Under the pieces are notes generated by a model. The model was given only the letters and a program-made list of their open reading frames with translations. It had not been told where the DNA came from and did not search any database. The position numbers and the translations under genes are program-made. A stretch of DNA of 64,000 nt from OLB9 sp041392785 (GTDB lineage Bacteria; Bacteroidota; Bacteroidia; Chitinophagales; Saprospiraceae). Below are positions 63,262 through 64,000 of this stretch, one piece after another. Where the stretch lies: NCBI GenBank assembly GCA_041392785.1, contig JAWKLK010000006.1, positions 1 through 64,000 of the forward strand. The letters run 5' to 3'. The stretch's first letter is position 1, and each line of letters begins with the position of its first letter.

Positions 63262-63948
63262 TTATCTTTTCCTCCTTATTTGATTGTTATTATTATTCCT
63301 ATTCTTGTTTTGGTTCTGGTTTTTGTTTTTTGGTTTTTGCTTACCTTTTGTGGGTAGGGGATTGACATTTGGTAGTGAATTTTTATAATTGACTTGGATG
63401 GTATGGTCGTCATCAACGGAAAGTTGGTTATTTGACATTACTGACAAATCAGAAATGATAATATCATCAGATACGAAGTGTTCTTTATTCCAAGTTCTAT
63501 AGGATAATTTCATGTAGGAAAGTATCGTTTCTACAAAGCCTTGCTTTATTGGACCATCCTCCATCTTTAAGGCTTTATCTATCATCTCACGTATATTGTA
63601 CCCATAGTGTCTCCATTTGAATTCATGTTGGGGATATGGTACTTTCTCAGGCTTAAAGGTATTATCCTCTTCTGTGGGTGGATCACCATAGGGATGCTCT
63701 ACATCCAAATCATAGTTAGCCATTTTAAAGACGTGTCTCCAAAGTTTTTGCTTATACTCGAGTATATTTTTTACTTGCGGATTCAGTTGATTTATTATTT
63801 CTACAATACTTTCCACGATAGCTTGTCTCTCTTCTTTGCTTTCGCGAGTTCTTGCATATTGAACCAATTTTTGAATGGAACGCCCATATTCAGAAAACAC
63901 AAGGTTTTCCCTCATGGAATTATACTCTAAACCTAATGATTTTTTCAT
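63262..63948 (-). CDS. DUF4290 family protein
   Basis: A 228-residue cytoplasmic protein of a Bacteroidota-specific family of unknown function. The family opening is LEYNSMRENLVFSEYGRSIQKLV, followed by IVEIINQLNPQ, KLWRHVFKMANYDLDVEHPYG and EFKWRHYGYNIREMIDKAL. The last 30 residues are a low-complexity Lys/Asn/Gln tail. The first ATG is kept because homologues begin shortly before the EYN word. It lies upstream of recA on the same strand but with a separate promoter-like box between. Confidence 0.87.
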   Translation of the reverse strand: MKKSLGLEYNSMRENLVFSEYGRSIQKLVQYARTRESKEERQAIVESIVEIINQLNPQVKNILEYKQKLWRHVFKMANYDLDVEHPYGDPPTEEDNTFKPEKVPYPQHEFKWRHYGYNIREMIDKALKMEDGPIKQGFVETILSYMKLSYRTWNKEHFVSDDIIISDLSVMSNNQLSVDDDHTIQVNYKNSLPNVNPLPTKGKQKPKNKNQNQNKNRNNNNNQIRRKR

Positions 63949-64000
63949 TAATAATGATTTTACTGGTTATTCTACGGTCACTGATTTTGCAAGGTTTCTT

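Overview
The window is chromosomal DNA of an AT-rich Bacteroidota bacterium, most likely of the Saprospiria/Saprospiraceae type. Three observations support this. Several secreted proteins end in type IX secretion (T9SS) sorting domains, both the short type A form and the gliding-motility-associated CHU_C form. Several promoters match the Bacteroidota TTTG / TAnnTTTG pattern. Phylum-typical small families are present, namely DUF4290 and a DUF4834-like protein. No rRNA, tRNA, transposase or CRISPR array was found.

Layout. 1-1.7 kb: the end of an unidentified gene and mtaB (tRNA methylthiotransferase). 1.8-8.3 kb: a type III restriction-modification island on the minus strand, in the order mod, Bro-N protein, a 34-codon open frame resembling a Mod C-terminus, RhuM, res. 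8.6-16.8 kb: a 1731-residue HYR-repeat T9SS protein, a lipoprotein-like alpha/beta hydrolase, an outer-membrane barrel and a small T9SS cargo. 16.8-25.9 kb: housekeeping genes (histidine kinase, lpxK, DUF554, scpA, glycyl-tRNA synthetase, cytochrome c-like lipoprotein, TraB/GumN lipoprotein, yraN, thiL, RluA-type pseudouridine synthase, DUF4834-like). 26.0-40.4 kb: one giant T9SS surface-protein gene, built from roughly thirty near-identical 213-bp (71-residue) Ig-like repeats. It is broken by many frameshifts that lie only in repeated DNA. 40.7-46.3 kb: sua5, a thioredoxin-like lipoprotein, the dtd-mazG-glycosyltransferase operon, ctaA and an alpha/beta hydrolase. 46.4-63.9 kb: an unknown secreted protein, phnA, tmk, queG, a secreted EEP-family nuclease-like T9SS protein, prfC, a SPOR protein with rodA, metF, a barrel protein, a nucleoside-phosphorylase-like protein, truA, a CHU_C protein, recA and DUF4290.

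The most notable result is a candidate chromosome origin. The 493-bp AT-rich gap between dtd and ctaA (43904-44396) holds four exact DnaA boxes and three one-mismatch boxes. Two sites matching the ParB-binding parS consensus lie 2.2 and 6.3 kb to its right (46441-46456 and 50567-50582). Other points worth checking are the giant repeat gene (assembly artefact or real), its ~220-residue module present three times, and the accessory genes inside the type III R-M operon.
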